A stretch of 55,020 nucleotides of DNA, taken from positions 1 to 55,020 of the forward strand of contig JAGBNT010000011.1 of NCBI GenBank assembly GCA_017634255.1. Direction: 5' to 3'. The DNA is from Lachnospiraceae bacterium. GTDB lineage: Bacteria; Bacillota_A; Clostridia; Lachnospirales; Lachnospiraceae. Made by a program: the position numbers and the translations under genes. A model generated the notes under the pieces. That model made no database searches, was not told where the DNA came from, and saw only the letters and a list, made by a program, of their open reading frames with translations. Positions 44,120-52,277 of this stretch are shown piece after piece. The first letter of the stretch is position 1; the number at the start of each line of letters is the position of its first letter.

Positions 44120-45511
44120 ATGTCTTTAAACGAAAATATGGTCAGGGACATAGTTTCGGAGGTAGTCGCAAAGCTCCAGATGAACGAGGCTGTTTCGGGT
44201 ATGCACGGCGTATTTAAGGATATGAACGAGGCTATCGAGGCAGCAAAGAAGGCTGAAGAGACTGTGCGTCGCCTGTCCATGGACCAAAGAGAAAAGATCA
44301 TATCCGTTATCCGGCGCAAAGTGCATGAAAATGCGGAGACTCTCGCAAGAATGGGTGTAGATGAGACCGGCATGGGTAATGTGGGTCATAAGATATTAAA
44401 GCACCATCTGGTTGCGGACAAGTGCCCGGGAACGGAAGATATAAAGACTTCAGCCTGGAGCGGAGACCGGGGACTTACACTGGTGGAAATGGGACCTTTC
44501 GGAGTAATAGGCGCCATCACACCCTGTACAAATCCTTCGGAAACAGTTCTCTGCAATACGATAGGGATGCTCGCCGGAGGAAATACGGTGGTTTTCAACC
44601 CCCATCCCCAGGCGATAAGAACATCCATATTTGCGATAAATTTATGCAATGAGGCGTCACTGGAGGCAGGCGGTCCGGACAATATTGCCTGCACGGTTGA
44701 AAAGCCTACCTTGGATTCCAGTGCTATAATGATGAAGCACAAGGATATTCCGCTCATAGCGGCTACCGGAGGTCCCGGAGTCGTTACAGCAGTTCTTTCC
44801 TCCGGAAAGAGGGGCATAGGAGCAGGAGCGGGAAATCCTCCGGCTTTAGTAGACGAGACAGCCGATATCCGCCATGCTGCGGAGGCGATCGTGAACGGCT
44901 GTACTTTCGATAATAATCTCCCCTGCATAGCAGAGAAGGAGATCGTAGCTGTAGACAGCGTGGTAGATGAGCTTATGAGCTATATGGTAAATGAGCAGGG
45001 CTGCTACTTAGCTTCCAAAGAGGAGCAGGACAAGCTGGTTGCAACGGTTATGGACGAGAAGGGAAGACTTAACAGAAAATGTGTGGGACGTGATGCTAAG
45101 ACCCTTCTTAGAATGATCGGAACCGAGGTTCCCGACAATATCCGCTGCATCACCTTTGAGGGAGAGAAGGAGCATCCGCTGATCTCTACTGAGCTCATGA
45201 TGCCGATACTCGGAGTTGTAAGAGCCAGGGATTTCGATGATGCGGTTGAAAAAGCGGTCTGGCTTGAGCACGGAAACCGTCACAGCGCGCATATTCATTC
45301 CAGAAACATAGACAATATTACCAAGTACGCCAGAGCGATAGATACGGCGATCCTTGTAAAGAACGCACCGAGCTATGCGGCTATCGGCTTCGGAGGAGAA
45401 GGCTTCTGTACATTTACTATAGCTTCAAGGACCGGAGAGGGCTTAACGAGCGCGGCAACGTTTACAAAGAGGAGACGTTGCGTAATGGTAGATAGTCTGT
45501 GCATCAGATGA
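44120..45511 (+). CDS. pduP: CoA-acylating propionaldehyde dehydrogenase, PduP-like
   Basis: A 463-residue aldehyde dehydrogenase. Residues 1-22 form an amphipathic encapsulation helix (NENMVRDIVSEVVAKLQMNE), followed by the NAD-binding and catalytic domains; the catalytic residue is Cys269 in NNLPCIAEKE. It turns propanal, CoA and NAD+ into propionyl-CoA and NADH inside the compartment. TAAGGAG site. The C-terminal part includes EGLTSAATFTKRRRC. Confidence 0.93.
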   Translation: MSLNENMVRDIVSEVVAKLQMNEAVSGMHGVFKDMNEAIEAAKKAEETVRRLSMDQREKIISVIRRKVHENAETLARMGVDETGMGNVGHKILKHHLVADKCPGTEDIKTSAWSGDRGLTLVEMGPFGVIGAITPCTNPSETVLCNTIGMLAGGNTVVFNPHPQAIRTSIFAINLCNEASLEAGGPDNIACTVEKPTLDSSAIMMKHKDIPLIAATGGPGVVTAVLSSGKRGIGAGAGNPPALVDETADIRHAAEAIVNGCTFDNNLPCIAEKEIVAVDSVVDELMSYMVNEQGCYLASKEEQDKLVATVMDEKGRLNRKCVGRDAKTLLRMIGTEVPDNIRCITFEGEKEHPLISTELMMPILGVVRARDFDDAVEKAVWLEHGNRHSAHIHSRNIDNITKYARAIDTAILVKNAPSYAAIGFGGEGFCTFTIASRTGEGLTSAATFTKRRRCVMVDSLCIR

Positions 45512-45543
45512 TATAAATATTTCAGGAAAGGACAGAGAAAAAG

Positions 45544-46794
45544 ATGGCTAATACACAGGATATAGAAGCAATCGTAAGACAGGTATTGAGCTCCATGAGC
45601 GCAGTATCGTCTGCATCCGGTGCTTCCTCGACCGCTACGTCTTCTTCGTACAATTCCGGAGCTTCTTTTGCAGGAGCATCCTATGACATTCCGAAGACAG
45701 CGCATGTGGCTATGCTCACAGCACTTGGACATTACGATATCAAGGAATTTCCGATCCCGCCTGTAGGCGACGATGATATCCTCGTAAAGGTTGAGGGCTG
45801 CGGCATCTGCGGAACGGATGCGCATGAGTTCAGGAAGGATCCCTTCAATCTCATTCCGGTAGCACTCGGACACGAGGGAACCGGCACCATCGTAAAGATG
45901 GGAAAGAATGTTAAAAAAGATTCGGCAGGCAAGCCCTTAAAGGTTGGAGACAAGATCGTTACCTGCATGATCTTTAAGGATGATCCGGATATAACGATGT
46001 ATGATCTCAACAAGCAGAATGTCGGAGACGCTGATGTATACGGACTTGTTCCCGACGATGAAAGGCATCTTAACGGATGGTTTTCAGATTACATCATGAT
46101 AGGCAGAGAGGGCTCCACCTACTTTAACGTATCGGATCTGGATCTGGACTCCAGAATACTTATCGAGCCCTGCGCAGTTTTGATCCATGCAGTAGAGAGA
46201 GCCAAGAGCACGGGTATCTTAAGATTTAACAGCAGAGTAGCAGTTCAGGGCTGCGGTCCCATCGGTCTTATCTGCGTGGCGATCTTAAGGACTATGGGTA
46301 TCACCCAGATAGTTACGGTAGACGGCAATGCACAGAGACTTGAGTTTTCAAAGAAGCTCGGAGCAACCGGAACAGTCAACTTTAAGGACTTCAACGGAAT
46401 AGAAGCGCTGACACAGGGAGTTAAGGATCAGTTCGGAGGCTATCTTGCTGATTTTGCTTTCCAGTGTACAGGTTCTCCGGCAGGTCATTCCAATATCTAT
46501 AAGTTCATACGCAACGGCGGAGGACTTTGCGAGCTTGGCTTCTTCATTAACGGCGGAGACGCTACGATAAATCCCCACTTCGACATCTGTTCGAAGGAGA
46601 TCACAACCGTAGGCTCATGGGTTTATACCCTAAGGGATTATGCAACTACATTTGAGTTCCTCAAGGCTGCTCAGAGAGACGGTATTCCGATCAAGGAGCT
46701 TATCACACACAAGTTTGCGCTTAAGGATATAAACGAGGCTCATGAGTTCAATCTGGCTCAGAAGGGACTTAAGATCGCAATAGTCAATGAATAA
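45544..46794 (+). CDS. Zinc-type alcohol dehydrogenase with BMC encapsulation peptide
   Basis: A 416-residue medium-chain dehydrogenase. Residues 4-18 (TQDIEAIVRQVLSSM) look like an encapsulation helix, residues 19-50 are a Ser/Ala linker, and the enzyme domain follows with catalytic-zinc motifs GCGICGTDAHE and GHEGTG and the Rossmann loop GCGPIG. The structural-zinc four-Cys lobe is missing. It probably replaces the iron-type PduQ, reducing propanal to propanol and recycling NAD+; it may also act on lactaldehyde. The stop codon lies in a small hairpin. Confidence 0.88.
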   Translation: MANTQDIEAIVRQVLSSMSAVSSASGASSTATSSSYNSGASFAGASYDIPKTAHVAMLTALGHYDIKEFPIPPVGDDDILVKVEGCGICGTDAHEFRKDPFNLIPVALGHEGTGTIVKMGKNVKKDSAGKPLKVGDKIVTCMIFKDDPDITMYDLNKQNVGDADVYGLVPDDERHLNGWFSDYIMIGREGSTYFNVSDLDLDSRILIEPCAVLIHAVERAKSTGILRFNSRVAVQGCGPIGLICVAILRTMGITQIVTVDGNAQRLEFSKKLGATGTVNFKDFNGIEALTQGVKDQFGGYLADFAFQCTGSPAGHSNIYKFIRNGGGLCELGFFINGGDATINPHFDICSKEITTVGSWVYTLRDYATTFEFLKAAQRDGIPIKELITHKFALKDINEAHEFNLAQKGLKIAIVNE

Positions 46795-46810
46795 GGATGA
46801 AGATCCTTAT
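46791..46810 (+). promoter_or_regulatory. Intercistronic hairpin before a BMC-H gene
   Basis: ATAAGGAT (46791-46798) and ATCCTTAT (46803-46810) form a perfect 8-bp stem with a GAAG tetraloop, covering the stop codon of the alcohol dehydrogenase gene and followed by CAC, as after stem 2 of the two-hairpin leaders. Confidence 0.75.
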
Positions 46811-46832
46811 CACTTAAGAAGGAGCAATGTTT

Positions 46833-47159
46833 ATGGCAGAACAATCAATGGAGGCGGTCGGTCTTTTAGAGGTCTTTGGTCTGGTATGTGCCTTTATGGC
46901 GGCAGACGCAGGCTGCAAGGCGGGAAATGTATGGCTGGAGCCCTTTGATAAAAACAAGCCGGCAAACGCGGACGCGCTTCCGGTACCCCTGCTTGTAACG
47001 ATAAAGTTCAGGGGCTCGGTATCGGATGTGGAAGCGGCGATGGAAGCCGGAACAGCCGTAGCCGAAAGTCTCACCGGAGTAGTGCAGAAGCACATTATCC
47101 CAAGACCCACCGCGGATACGGAAAAGATGTTAAAGCTGAACTGCTTCGATAAAAAATAG
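46833..47159 (+). CDS. BMC-H shell protein with an inserted loop
   Basis: A 108-residue single BMC domain (AVGLLEVFGLVCAFMAADAGCKAGNV ... VVQKHIIPRP). Compared with its neighbours it has an insertion of about 12 residues (EPFDKNKPANAD) in the region facing the pore and a short C-terminal tail. Start at 46833, eight bases after GGAG; the ATG at 46827 is too close to that site. Likely a minor shell or enzyme-binding tile. Confidence 0.9.
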   Translation: MAEQSMEAVGLLEVFGLVCAFMAADAGCKAGNVWLEPFDKNKPANADALPVPLLVTIKFRGSVSDVEAAMEAGTAVAESLTGVVQKHIIPRPTADTEKMLKLNCFDKK

Positions 47160-47174
47160 AGTTAATAGGAGGCC

Positions 47175-47250
47175 GAGCGGTCATATAGGTATACTAACAT
47201 TACGAGCCGCTCTAGCCGATTGCATAAATGCAATCGGTCACCACATATTT
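47175..47250 (+). promoter_or_regulatory. Two-hairpin leader element A (before BMC-H)
   Basis: Stem 1: GAGCGGT (47175-47181) with GCCGCTC (47206-47212). Linker TAG. Stem 2: CCGATTGCA (47216-47224), TAAA loop, TGCAATCGG (47229-47237). Tail TCACCACATAT. The start codon is 30 bases after stem 2. Same architecture as elements B, C and D. Confidence 0.88.
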
Positions 47251-47267
47251 AATTAAGGAGGAAAGTT

Positions 47268-47546
47268 ATGTCACAGGAAGCATTGGGAATGATTGAGACC
47301 AGAGGTCTTACGGCAGCTATAGAGGCAGCTGACGCAATGACCAAGGCGGCTGAGGTTGTTCTTATCGGAACAGAGAAGATCGGTTCCGGACTCGTTACAG
47401 TAATGGTTCGCGGAGATGTAGGAGCTGTTAAGGCTGCTGTCGAGACCGGTGCTGTATCCGCAGGTCGTCTGGGAGAATTGGTTGCACAGCATGTTATTCC
47501 GAGACCCCATAGCGATGTGGAAAAAATATTACCGGGTATTAAATAG
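47268..47546 (+). CDS. BMC-H shell protein, PduA/PduJ-like
   Basis: A 92-residue canonical hexameric shell protein ([27 protein letters not shown], then [20 protein letters not shown]). The pore-lining segment is near GTEKIGSG. It should be one of the main facet tiles. It is closely similar to the product at 48006, and both genes have the same two-hairpin leader. AAGGAGGAAAG site. Confidence 0.95.
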   Translation: MSQEALGMIETRGLTAAIEAADAMTKAAEVVLIGTEKIGSGLVTVMVRGDVGAVKAAVETGAVSAGRLGELVAQHVIPRPHSDVEKILPGIK

Positions 47547-47576
47547 GCGAATACAGGGAATAAAAAGAGGTAACAG

Positions 47577-47900
47577 ATGGGTAATGCATATGGCTTGGTA
47601 GAAATAGTTGGAGTTGTCGCTGCGATGGATGCGCTGGATAAGATGTGCAAGGCTGCGAATGTAAGTCTTGCCACCTGGGAAAGGCGTCTCGGAGGAAGAC
47701 TTGTGACTCTCGTTGTCGAAGGCGATGTTTCCGATTGTGAGGCTGCTGTAAAGGCGGCTATGCACGAGCCAATCAAGAATGTAGTTTCACACGGAGTGAT
47801 CGCAAATCCTCATGATGAGATCGTCAAGCTGGTCGATATCAGCGCGAGCCGCTTTAAGAATGAGGATTGGACGAATTTTCACAATAAAACGTATTTGTAA
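47577..47900 (+). CDS. BMC-H shell protein with C-terminal tail
   Basis: A 107-residue BMC-domain protein, more distant from the PduA type (YGLVEIVGVVAAMDALDKMCKAANV). The pore loop is charged and aromatic (ATWERRLGG) and there is a tail of about 18 residues ending FHNKTYL. It lies 30 bases after the PduA-like gene without a two-hairpin leader. A minor tile with a special pore is likely. Confidence 0.9.
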   Translation: MGNAYGLVEIVGVVAAMDALDKMCKAANVSLATWERRLGGRLVTLVVEGDVSDCEAAVKAAMHEPIKNVVSHGVIANPHDEIVKLVDISASRFKNEDWTNFHNKTYL

Positions 47901-47912
47901 TTAAAGGAGGCC

Positions 47913-47987
47913 GAGCGGCCATGAAGGATAACTAACATTATGAGCCGCTCTAGCTGATTGCATAAATGCAATCAGTCACCACATATT
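47913..47987 (+). promoter_or_regulatory. Two-hairpin leader element B (before BMC-H)
   Basis: Stem 1: GAGCGGC (47913-47919) with GCCGCTC (47944-47950). Linker TAG. Stem 2: CTGATTGCA (47954-47962), TAAA, TGCAATCAG (47967-47975). Tail TCACCACATAT. Start codon 30 bases after stem 2, as in A. Confidence 0.88.
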
Positions 47988-48005
47988 CATAAGGAGGATA
48001 AAAAT

Positions 48006-48284
48006 ATGTCAATGGAAGCTTTAGGAATGGTTGAGACAAGAGGTCTTGTTGCTTCGATCGAGGCAGCAGATGCAATGTGCAAGGCTGCTAACGTAACTCT
48101 TATCGGAACAGAGAAGATCGGTTCCGGACTTGTAACCGTTATGGTTCGTGGAGATGTTGGAGCTGTTAAGAGCTCAGTTGAGGCAGGCGCTGCAAATGCA
48201 GCTAAGCTTGGTGAGCTTATCGCTACACATGTAATACCCAGACCTCACAACGATGTTGAAATGATCTTACCTAAGATTCAGTAA
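48006..48284 (+). CDS. BMC-H shell protein, PduA/PduJ-like paralogue
   Basis: A 92-residue shell protein nearly the same as the product at 47268 ([49 protein letters not shown]). Start at 48006 with AAGGAGGA eight bases upstream; an in-frame ATG at 47958 lies inside leader stem 2 and is rejected. Base composition is slightly more A/T-rich than that of its paralogue. Confidence 0.95.
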   Translation: MSMEALGMVETRGLVASIEAADAMCKAANVTLIGTEKIGSGLVTVMVRGDVGAVKSSVEAGAANAAKLGELIATHVIPRPHNDVEMILPKIQ

Positions 48285-48298
48285 ATCGCAGCATTATA

Positions 48299-48520
48299 GA
48301 GTTGCTACCGGATTATTGAAAAATACGCACGCAGGTCCCAACGAAACTTCTTAACGAGCCATGTCAGACAGCGCAAAAAGTACATGGATGTACTTTTTAG
48401 CCATCACTGAGAATGGATTCGAATGATGGCGGCGCGTCCGTTTAAGCTACGCTAAATGGCGAGTTTAGAAGCTTTCGTTGTGACACGAGTACGGAATTTT
48501 TCAATGATACGTAGCAACTC
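48299..48520. repeat. Long imperfect inverted repeat between shell gene and pduL
   Basis: GAGTTGCTAC (48299-48308) pairs with GTAGCAACTC (48511-48520); pairing continues with gaps through ATTATTGAAAAAT/ATTTTTCAATGAT, AACGAAA/TTTCGTT and GCCAT/ATGGC. Inside are AAAAAGTACA/TGTACTTTTT (10 bp, TGGA loop) and GCCATCA/TGATGGC. Total 222 bases, non-coding. Confidence 0.8.
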
Positions 48521-48578
48521 GATGATTTCTTTCACTTTAAATTATTTATTGAATATTGCTTGGATTTGGAGACCGTAT

Positions 48579-49235
48579 ATGGATACTGCAAATGTTGAAT
48601 TGATCACGAAAATGGTTCTTGAGGCGCTCGAGGGAGAGAAATCCCGCCGCAGCCCTCAGGGTTTTATGGTTCCCGTCGGAGTATCGGCGAGACATATACA
48701 TCTGACTCAGGAGAGCGTTGAGAAGCTCTTTGGAGCAGGCTATCATCTTACAAAGAAAAAAGACCTGATGGGAGGGCAGTTCGCATCTAACGAGACCGTT
48801 ACCATCGTGGGTTTAAAGCTTCGTGCTATAGAAAATGTCCGTATTCTCGGACCTACGAGAAGCGCCGACCAGGTAGAGGTCTCACAGACCGACGCCTTTA
48901 AACTCGGAGTCAAGGTACCCATCAGAAATTCCGGGGATACTGCGGGGAGTGCTCCAATCGCAGTTGTCGGACCCAAGGGTGCCATATACTTAAACGAGGG
49001 CTGCATAATTGCCGCCCGCCATATACATATGTCGCCTGAGGATGCCCGCAGTGCCGGACTTAAAGATGGTGACATTGTGGATGTGAAGGCTGAAAATGAG
49101 CGTGGAACAACCTTTAACAACGTTCTTATAAGGGTTCATCCCTCCTTCACTCTGGAAATGCATATCGACACAGACGAAGCAAATGCCTGCAAGATAAAGA
49201 CAGGCGATGTTGTCCGCATAGTTCCGGGAAACTGA
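48579..49235 (+). CDS. pduL: Phosphate propanoyltransferase PduL
   Basis: A 218-residue PduL enzyme converting propionyl-CoA and phosphate to propionyl phosphate and CoA. Residues 1-22 form an encapsulation helix (TANVELITKMVLEALEG). Zinc ligands sit in VSARHIHLT and AARHIHMSPEDA. The start at 48579 is chosen by this N-terminus and GGAG upstream; the frame is open from 48456 but runs into the inverted repeat. Confidence 0.94.
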   Translation: MDTANVELITKMVLEALEGEKSRRSPQGFMVPVGVSARHIHLTQESVEKLFGAGYHLTKKKDLMGGQFASNETVTIVGLKLRAIENVRILGPTRSADQVEVSQTDAFKLGVKVPIRNSGDTAGSAPIAVVGPKGAIYLNEGCIIAARHIHMSPEDARSAGLKDGDIVDVKAENERGTTFNNVLIRVHPSFTLEMHIDTDEANACKIKTGDVVRIVPGN

Positions 49236-49254
49236 TTATTGCGAGGATAGCTTT

Positions 49255-49521
49255 ATGATAGTTGGAAAGGTTCTTGGAAACGTTGTTTCCACGAGAAAGA
49301 GCGAAAAGCTCATCGGCAACAAGTTCATGATCGTCGAGCCCGTCGAGAGTATGAGGGACGGGGTTAAGCACCTTGTTGCCATAGACAATATAGGAGCCGG
49401 TATCGGAGAATATGTTCTTGTTGCGACCGGTTCCGCTGCAAGGGTAGGCACTGATAATTCAGATGCTCCGGTGGATGCCGCCATTGTCGGCATAATCGAT
49501 GAAGGCACAGGAATGGAATAG
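49255..49521 (+). CDS. BMC vertex protein, EutN/PduN/CcmL family (BMC-P)
   Basis: An 88-residue protein that forms pentamers closing the shell vertices. Family features: IVGKVLGNVVSTRKSEKLIG at the start, VAIDNIGAGIGEYVLVATGSAAR and DAAIVGIID at the end. The GGATAGCTTT leader before the ATG gives only a weak ribosome site, in line with the low copy number of vertices. Confidence 0.94.
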   Translation: MIVGKVLGNVVSTRKSEKLIGNKFMIVEPVESMRDGVKHLVAIDNIGAGIGEYVLVATGSAARVGTDNSDAPVDAAIVGIIDEGTGME

Positions 49522-49525
49522 GAAT

Positions 49526-50866
49526 ATGACGATTACGGAGATGAAAGACCTTTTAAGAGCTTCCGGTATAGTCGGCGCCGGCGGTGCCGGCTTTCCTACA
49601 TATGCGAAGCTTGACGAAAGAGCTGAGACGATAATTTTAAACTGCGCCGAATGTGAACCCCTGCTCACTCTCCACAGACAGCTTTTAAAGCTCCATGCGG
49701 ATGAGATACTCAAGGCTTTTGATACTGTTCGCATTACAGTCGGAGCCCGGGAGGGCATCATAGGGATAAAGGCTGAGTACAGGGAAACCATTCTGGCGCT
49801 TAAAAACTATATAGACATGTATCCCGACATAAGAATACATGAGTTAACCTCAAGCTATCCCATGGGAGACGAGGTAGTTTTGATATACGAGGCTACGGGA
49901 AAGGTGGTTCGCCCGGGCGGTCTGCCTATTGAACAGAACGTGGCGGTATTTAATGTAGAGACCATGTATAATGTCAGCAGGGCTTTGAGGGACAACACCG
50001 CCGTTACGGAGAAGCTGGTCACCATAGTTGGAGAGGTCAGCGAGCCCAAAACGGTAAGACTTCCTTTGGGAACTTCCGTTGAGGAGGCTGTCGCACAGGC
50101 GGGCGAGGTGAAGATCCCGGACCCTGTGTACTTCGTAGGCGGTCCGATGATGGGGCGGATCTTAAGCGGGGATTCTCCCGTTACCAAGACGACAAATGCC
50201 ATAATTGTGCTTCCGCAGGACCACAAGCTGGTGCTAAAAAAGCGTTCGGACAGCTCGATACAGCTAAACAGGGCTGCCTCTATCTGCTGCCAGTGTCATG
50301 AATGTACGGATCTTTGTCCGAGGCATGCGCTCGGACATCCTATTGAACCCCATTTGTTTATGAGGGCTGCTGCAAACAGAGATTTTCAGGATATGAATCC
50401 TTTTTTGAATACCTTCTTTTGTTCAGGCTGCGGCCTTTGCGAGCTCTATTCCTGTCCGCAGGGTCTGCAGCCCAGAACCCTCATCACAAACTATAAAAAC
50501 GGTCTCAGGAAAAACGGCGTAAAGGCGCCTGCCAACCCTTTGCAGAAGCCGGTTTCTACGTCAAGGGACTTAAGGAAAGCGCCTGAGACCAGACTTGCCG
50601 CAAGGCTAGGGGTGTCTAAATACGAGGGAGATTCTCCCCTCGATGACAATATAAGAAGTATAAAGAAGGTTAAGATACCTTTTTCGCAGCATATAGGAGC
50701 TCCTGCACAGTGCATCGTAAATAAGGGTGACAGCGTAAAGAAGGGTGATGTGATCGCCAGGGGAGCAGAGGGAGCTTTAAGCGTTAATATTCATGCGTCC
50801 ATAAGCGGAACTGTGGTGGAGGCAGCAGAGGGATACGCCGTAATTGTTGGAGGTGGAGCAAATTGA
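49526..50866 (+). CDS. pduS: PduS-like flavo/iron-sulfur protein (RnfC-related)
   Basis: A 446-residue RnfC-like protein. The N-terminal ASGIVGAGGAGFPTYAKL and NCAECEPLL blocks bind NADH/flavin, and two 4Fe-4S motifs follow (CCQCHECTDLCP and CSGCGLCELYSCP), with a C-terminal SLBB/biotinyl-like part. In BMCs it probably moves electrons to or from NAD(H) across the shell together with PduT. Start at 49526 after GGAATAGGA; a start at 49499 would overlap the vertex gene. Confidence 0.9.
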   Translation: MTITEMKDLLRASGIVGAGGAGFPTYAKLDERAETIILNCAECEPLLTLHRQLLKLHADEILKAFDTVRITVGAREGIIGIKAEYRETILALKNYIDMYPDIRIHELTSSYPMGDEVVLIYEATGKVVRPGGLPIEQNVAVFNVETMYNVSRALRDNTAVTEKLVTIVGEVSEPKTVRLPLGTSVEEAVAQAGEVKIPDPVYFVGGPMMGRILSGDSPVTKTTNAIIVLPQDHKLVLKKRSDSSIQLNRAASICCQCHECTDLCPRHALGHPIEPHLFMRAAANRDFQDMNPFLNTFFCSGCGLCELYSCPQGLQPRTLITNYKNGLRKNGVKAPANPLQKPVSTSRDLRKAPETRLAARLGVSKYEGDSPLDDNIRSIKKVKIPFSQHIGAPAQCIVNKGDSVKKGDVIARGAEGALSVNIHASISGTVVEAAEGYAVIVGGGAN

Positions 50867-51411
50867 GCAGAGCCATTGGAATGATAGAGTTCAGGACAGT
50901 TTCGTCAGGAGTTACCGCTGCCGATAATATGGTAAAAACCTCTCAGGTAGAGCTTCTGGAGGCGCAGACCGTATGTCCCGGAAAATATATAGCCCTTATA
51001 GCCGGAGATTTAAGTGCGGTTCGCGCTGCGGTGGATTCGGCGGTTGAAAAATATCCTGAGGAGCTCATAGACAGCATGGTTTTGGGAAATCCCCATGACA
51101 GTATTTTTCCGGCGCTGTACGGAACCTCTGTGGTAGATAAGGTCTCAGCGCTCGGAATACTCGAAACCTATGACGTTGCAGCCATCATCGTTGCAGCGGA
51201 TGTGGCGGCGAAGACTGCGATAGTTGATCTTATAGAGCTTCGAGTAGCTAAGGGTATGTGCGGAAAATCCTATATGTTCATAACAGGAGAGGTGGCTGCG
51301 GTACAGGCGGCGATAGATAAGGCGAAGGCTTCCATAGCTGACAGAGGGATGTTTCTTGACTCTTCGGTAATAGCGCATCCCGATGCACAGATAATAGAGA
51401 GTGTTTTATAG
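50863..51411 (+). CDS. pduT: BMC-T shell protein, PduT-like
   Basis: A 182-residue tandem BMC-domain protein (trimer). TTG start overlapping the PduS stop (TTGA), GGAGGTGGAG upstream. The first half has TVCPGKYIAL, matching the pore cysteine that holds a 4Fe-4S cluster in PduT; the second half also has a cysteine near its pore loop (GMCGKSY). Translational coupling to the PduS-like gene supports a shared electron-transfer job. Confidence 0.92.
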   Translation: MSRAIGMIEFRTVSSGVTAADNMVKTSQVELLEAQTVCPGKYIALIAGDLSAVRAAVDSAVEKYPEELIDSMVLGNPHDSIFPALYGTSVVDKVSALGILETYDVAAIIVAADVAAKTAIVDLIELRVAKGMCGKSYMFITGEVAAVQAAIDKAKASIADRGMFLDSSVIAHPDAQIIESVL

Positions 51412-51419
51412 GGAAAATA

Positions 51420-52184
51420 ATGCTTGCAGTAGAAAGAAGAAATATGATACTGGAGGAACTCCAGCTTAATAAGAAGGTTATTGTTTCAGACCTTGCGAGG
51501 AGCTTTGATGTTTCAGAAGAGACTATAAGGCGTGACCTTGAAAAGCTTGACCGGGACGGACTGGCTATTAAGAGCTATGGAGGAGCTGTAATCAATGAGA
51601 ATACGAGCATTGATATGCCCTTTAATGTCCGTAAGAAAAAAAATATCGCCGGTAAACAGATTATAGCTGAAATAATAAAGGGTCTTATTGAGGACGGAGA
51701 CCATATTATCCTAGACCCATCCACAACGGCAGTCTTTATTGCCAAGGCTCTTAAGGAAAAGAAGCATCTAACAGTGATCACCAATTCCATCGAGGTCATG
51801 ATAGAGCTTTCCGACGTCGCTGACTGGAATATAATCTCCTCCGGCGGAAGTATGAGGGAGGGCTATCTTGCGCTCGTGGGTCCCAGGGCGGTAGAGGGTC
51901 TGGGCTCATATAATGTTGAAAAGGTCGTAATGAGCTGCAAGGGAATAGATATGCAAAAGGGCATCACGGACGGTAGCGAGCTCTTTTCGGAGACAAAGAA
52001 GACCATGATAAAATCCGCAAGGCAGTGTATTCTTGCCGTGGACCACACCAAGTTTGATACCTTTGCATTTTCTAAGATATGCTCAGTGAGCGATTTGGAT
52101 ATGGTTGTTACGGACGAGAAGCCTCAGGATAAATGGCTTGAGGAGTTTGCAGCACTTGGGGTAAAATGTTTGTATCCGCGTTAA
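51420..52184 (+). CDS. DeoR/GlpR-family transcriptional regulator
   Basis: A 254-residue regulator. The N-terminal helix-turn-helix is in VSDLARSFDVSEETIRRDLEKL (about 19-40); the C-terminal sugar-phosphate sensing domain shows LDPSTTAVFIAKAL and GITDGSELFSETKKTMIKSA. It is the only specific regulator in the locus and probably senses a rhamnose or fucose pathway phosphate ester, repressing the two promoters at 37653 and 43105 (inference). Confidence 0.92.
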   Translation: MLAVERRNMILEELQLNKKVIVSDLARSFDVSEETIRRDLEKLDRDGLAIKSYGGAVINENTSIDMPFNVRKKKNIAGKQIIAEIIKGLIEDGDHIILDPSTTAVFIAKALKEKKHLTVITNSIEVMIELSDVADWNIISSGGSMREGYLALVGPRAVEGLGSYNVEKVVMSCKGIDMQKGITDGSELFSETKKTMIKSARQCILAVDHTKFDTFAFSKICSVSDLDMVVTDEKPQDKWLEEFAALGVKCLYPR

Positions 52185-52186
52185 GC

Positions 52187-52276
52187 GAGCAGCAATATAG
52201 ATTGAGGAACATAGACTAGCTGCTCTGGCTGATTTCGATAAATCGAAATCAGTCACCATATATTTTACAAGGAGAC
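52187..52276 (+). promoter_or_regulatory. Two-hairpin leader element C (tandem, upstream copy)
   Basis: Stem 1: GAGCAGC (52187-52193) with GCTGCTC (52219-52225). Linker TGG. Stem 2: CTGATTTCGA (52229-52238), TAAA, TCGAAATCAG (52243-52252). Tail TCACCATATAT, then a full AAGGAGA site (52269-52275) with no gene behind it; element D starts at once. Confidence 0.88.
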
Positions 52277-52277
52277 C

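Noticed and set aside
47921..47935. Mini-ORF ATG AAG GAT AAC TAA inside leader element B, after AAAGGAGG
   Set aside because: Looks like a leader peptide, but the start codon is not kept in elements A, C and D, so it is probably chance.
48456..48578. N-terminal extension of PduL
   Set aside because: It would be encoded by the right arm of the inverted repeat; the encapsulation helix and GGAG fix the start at 48579.
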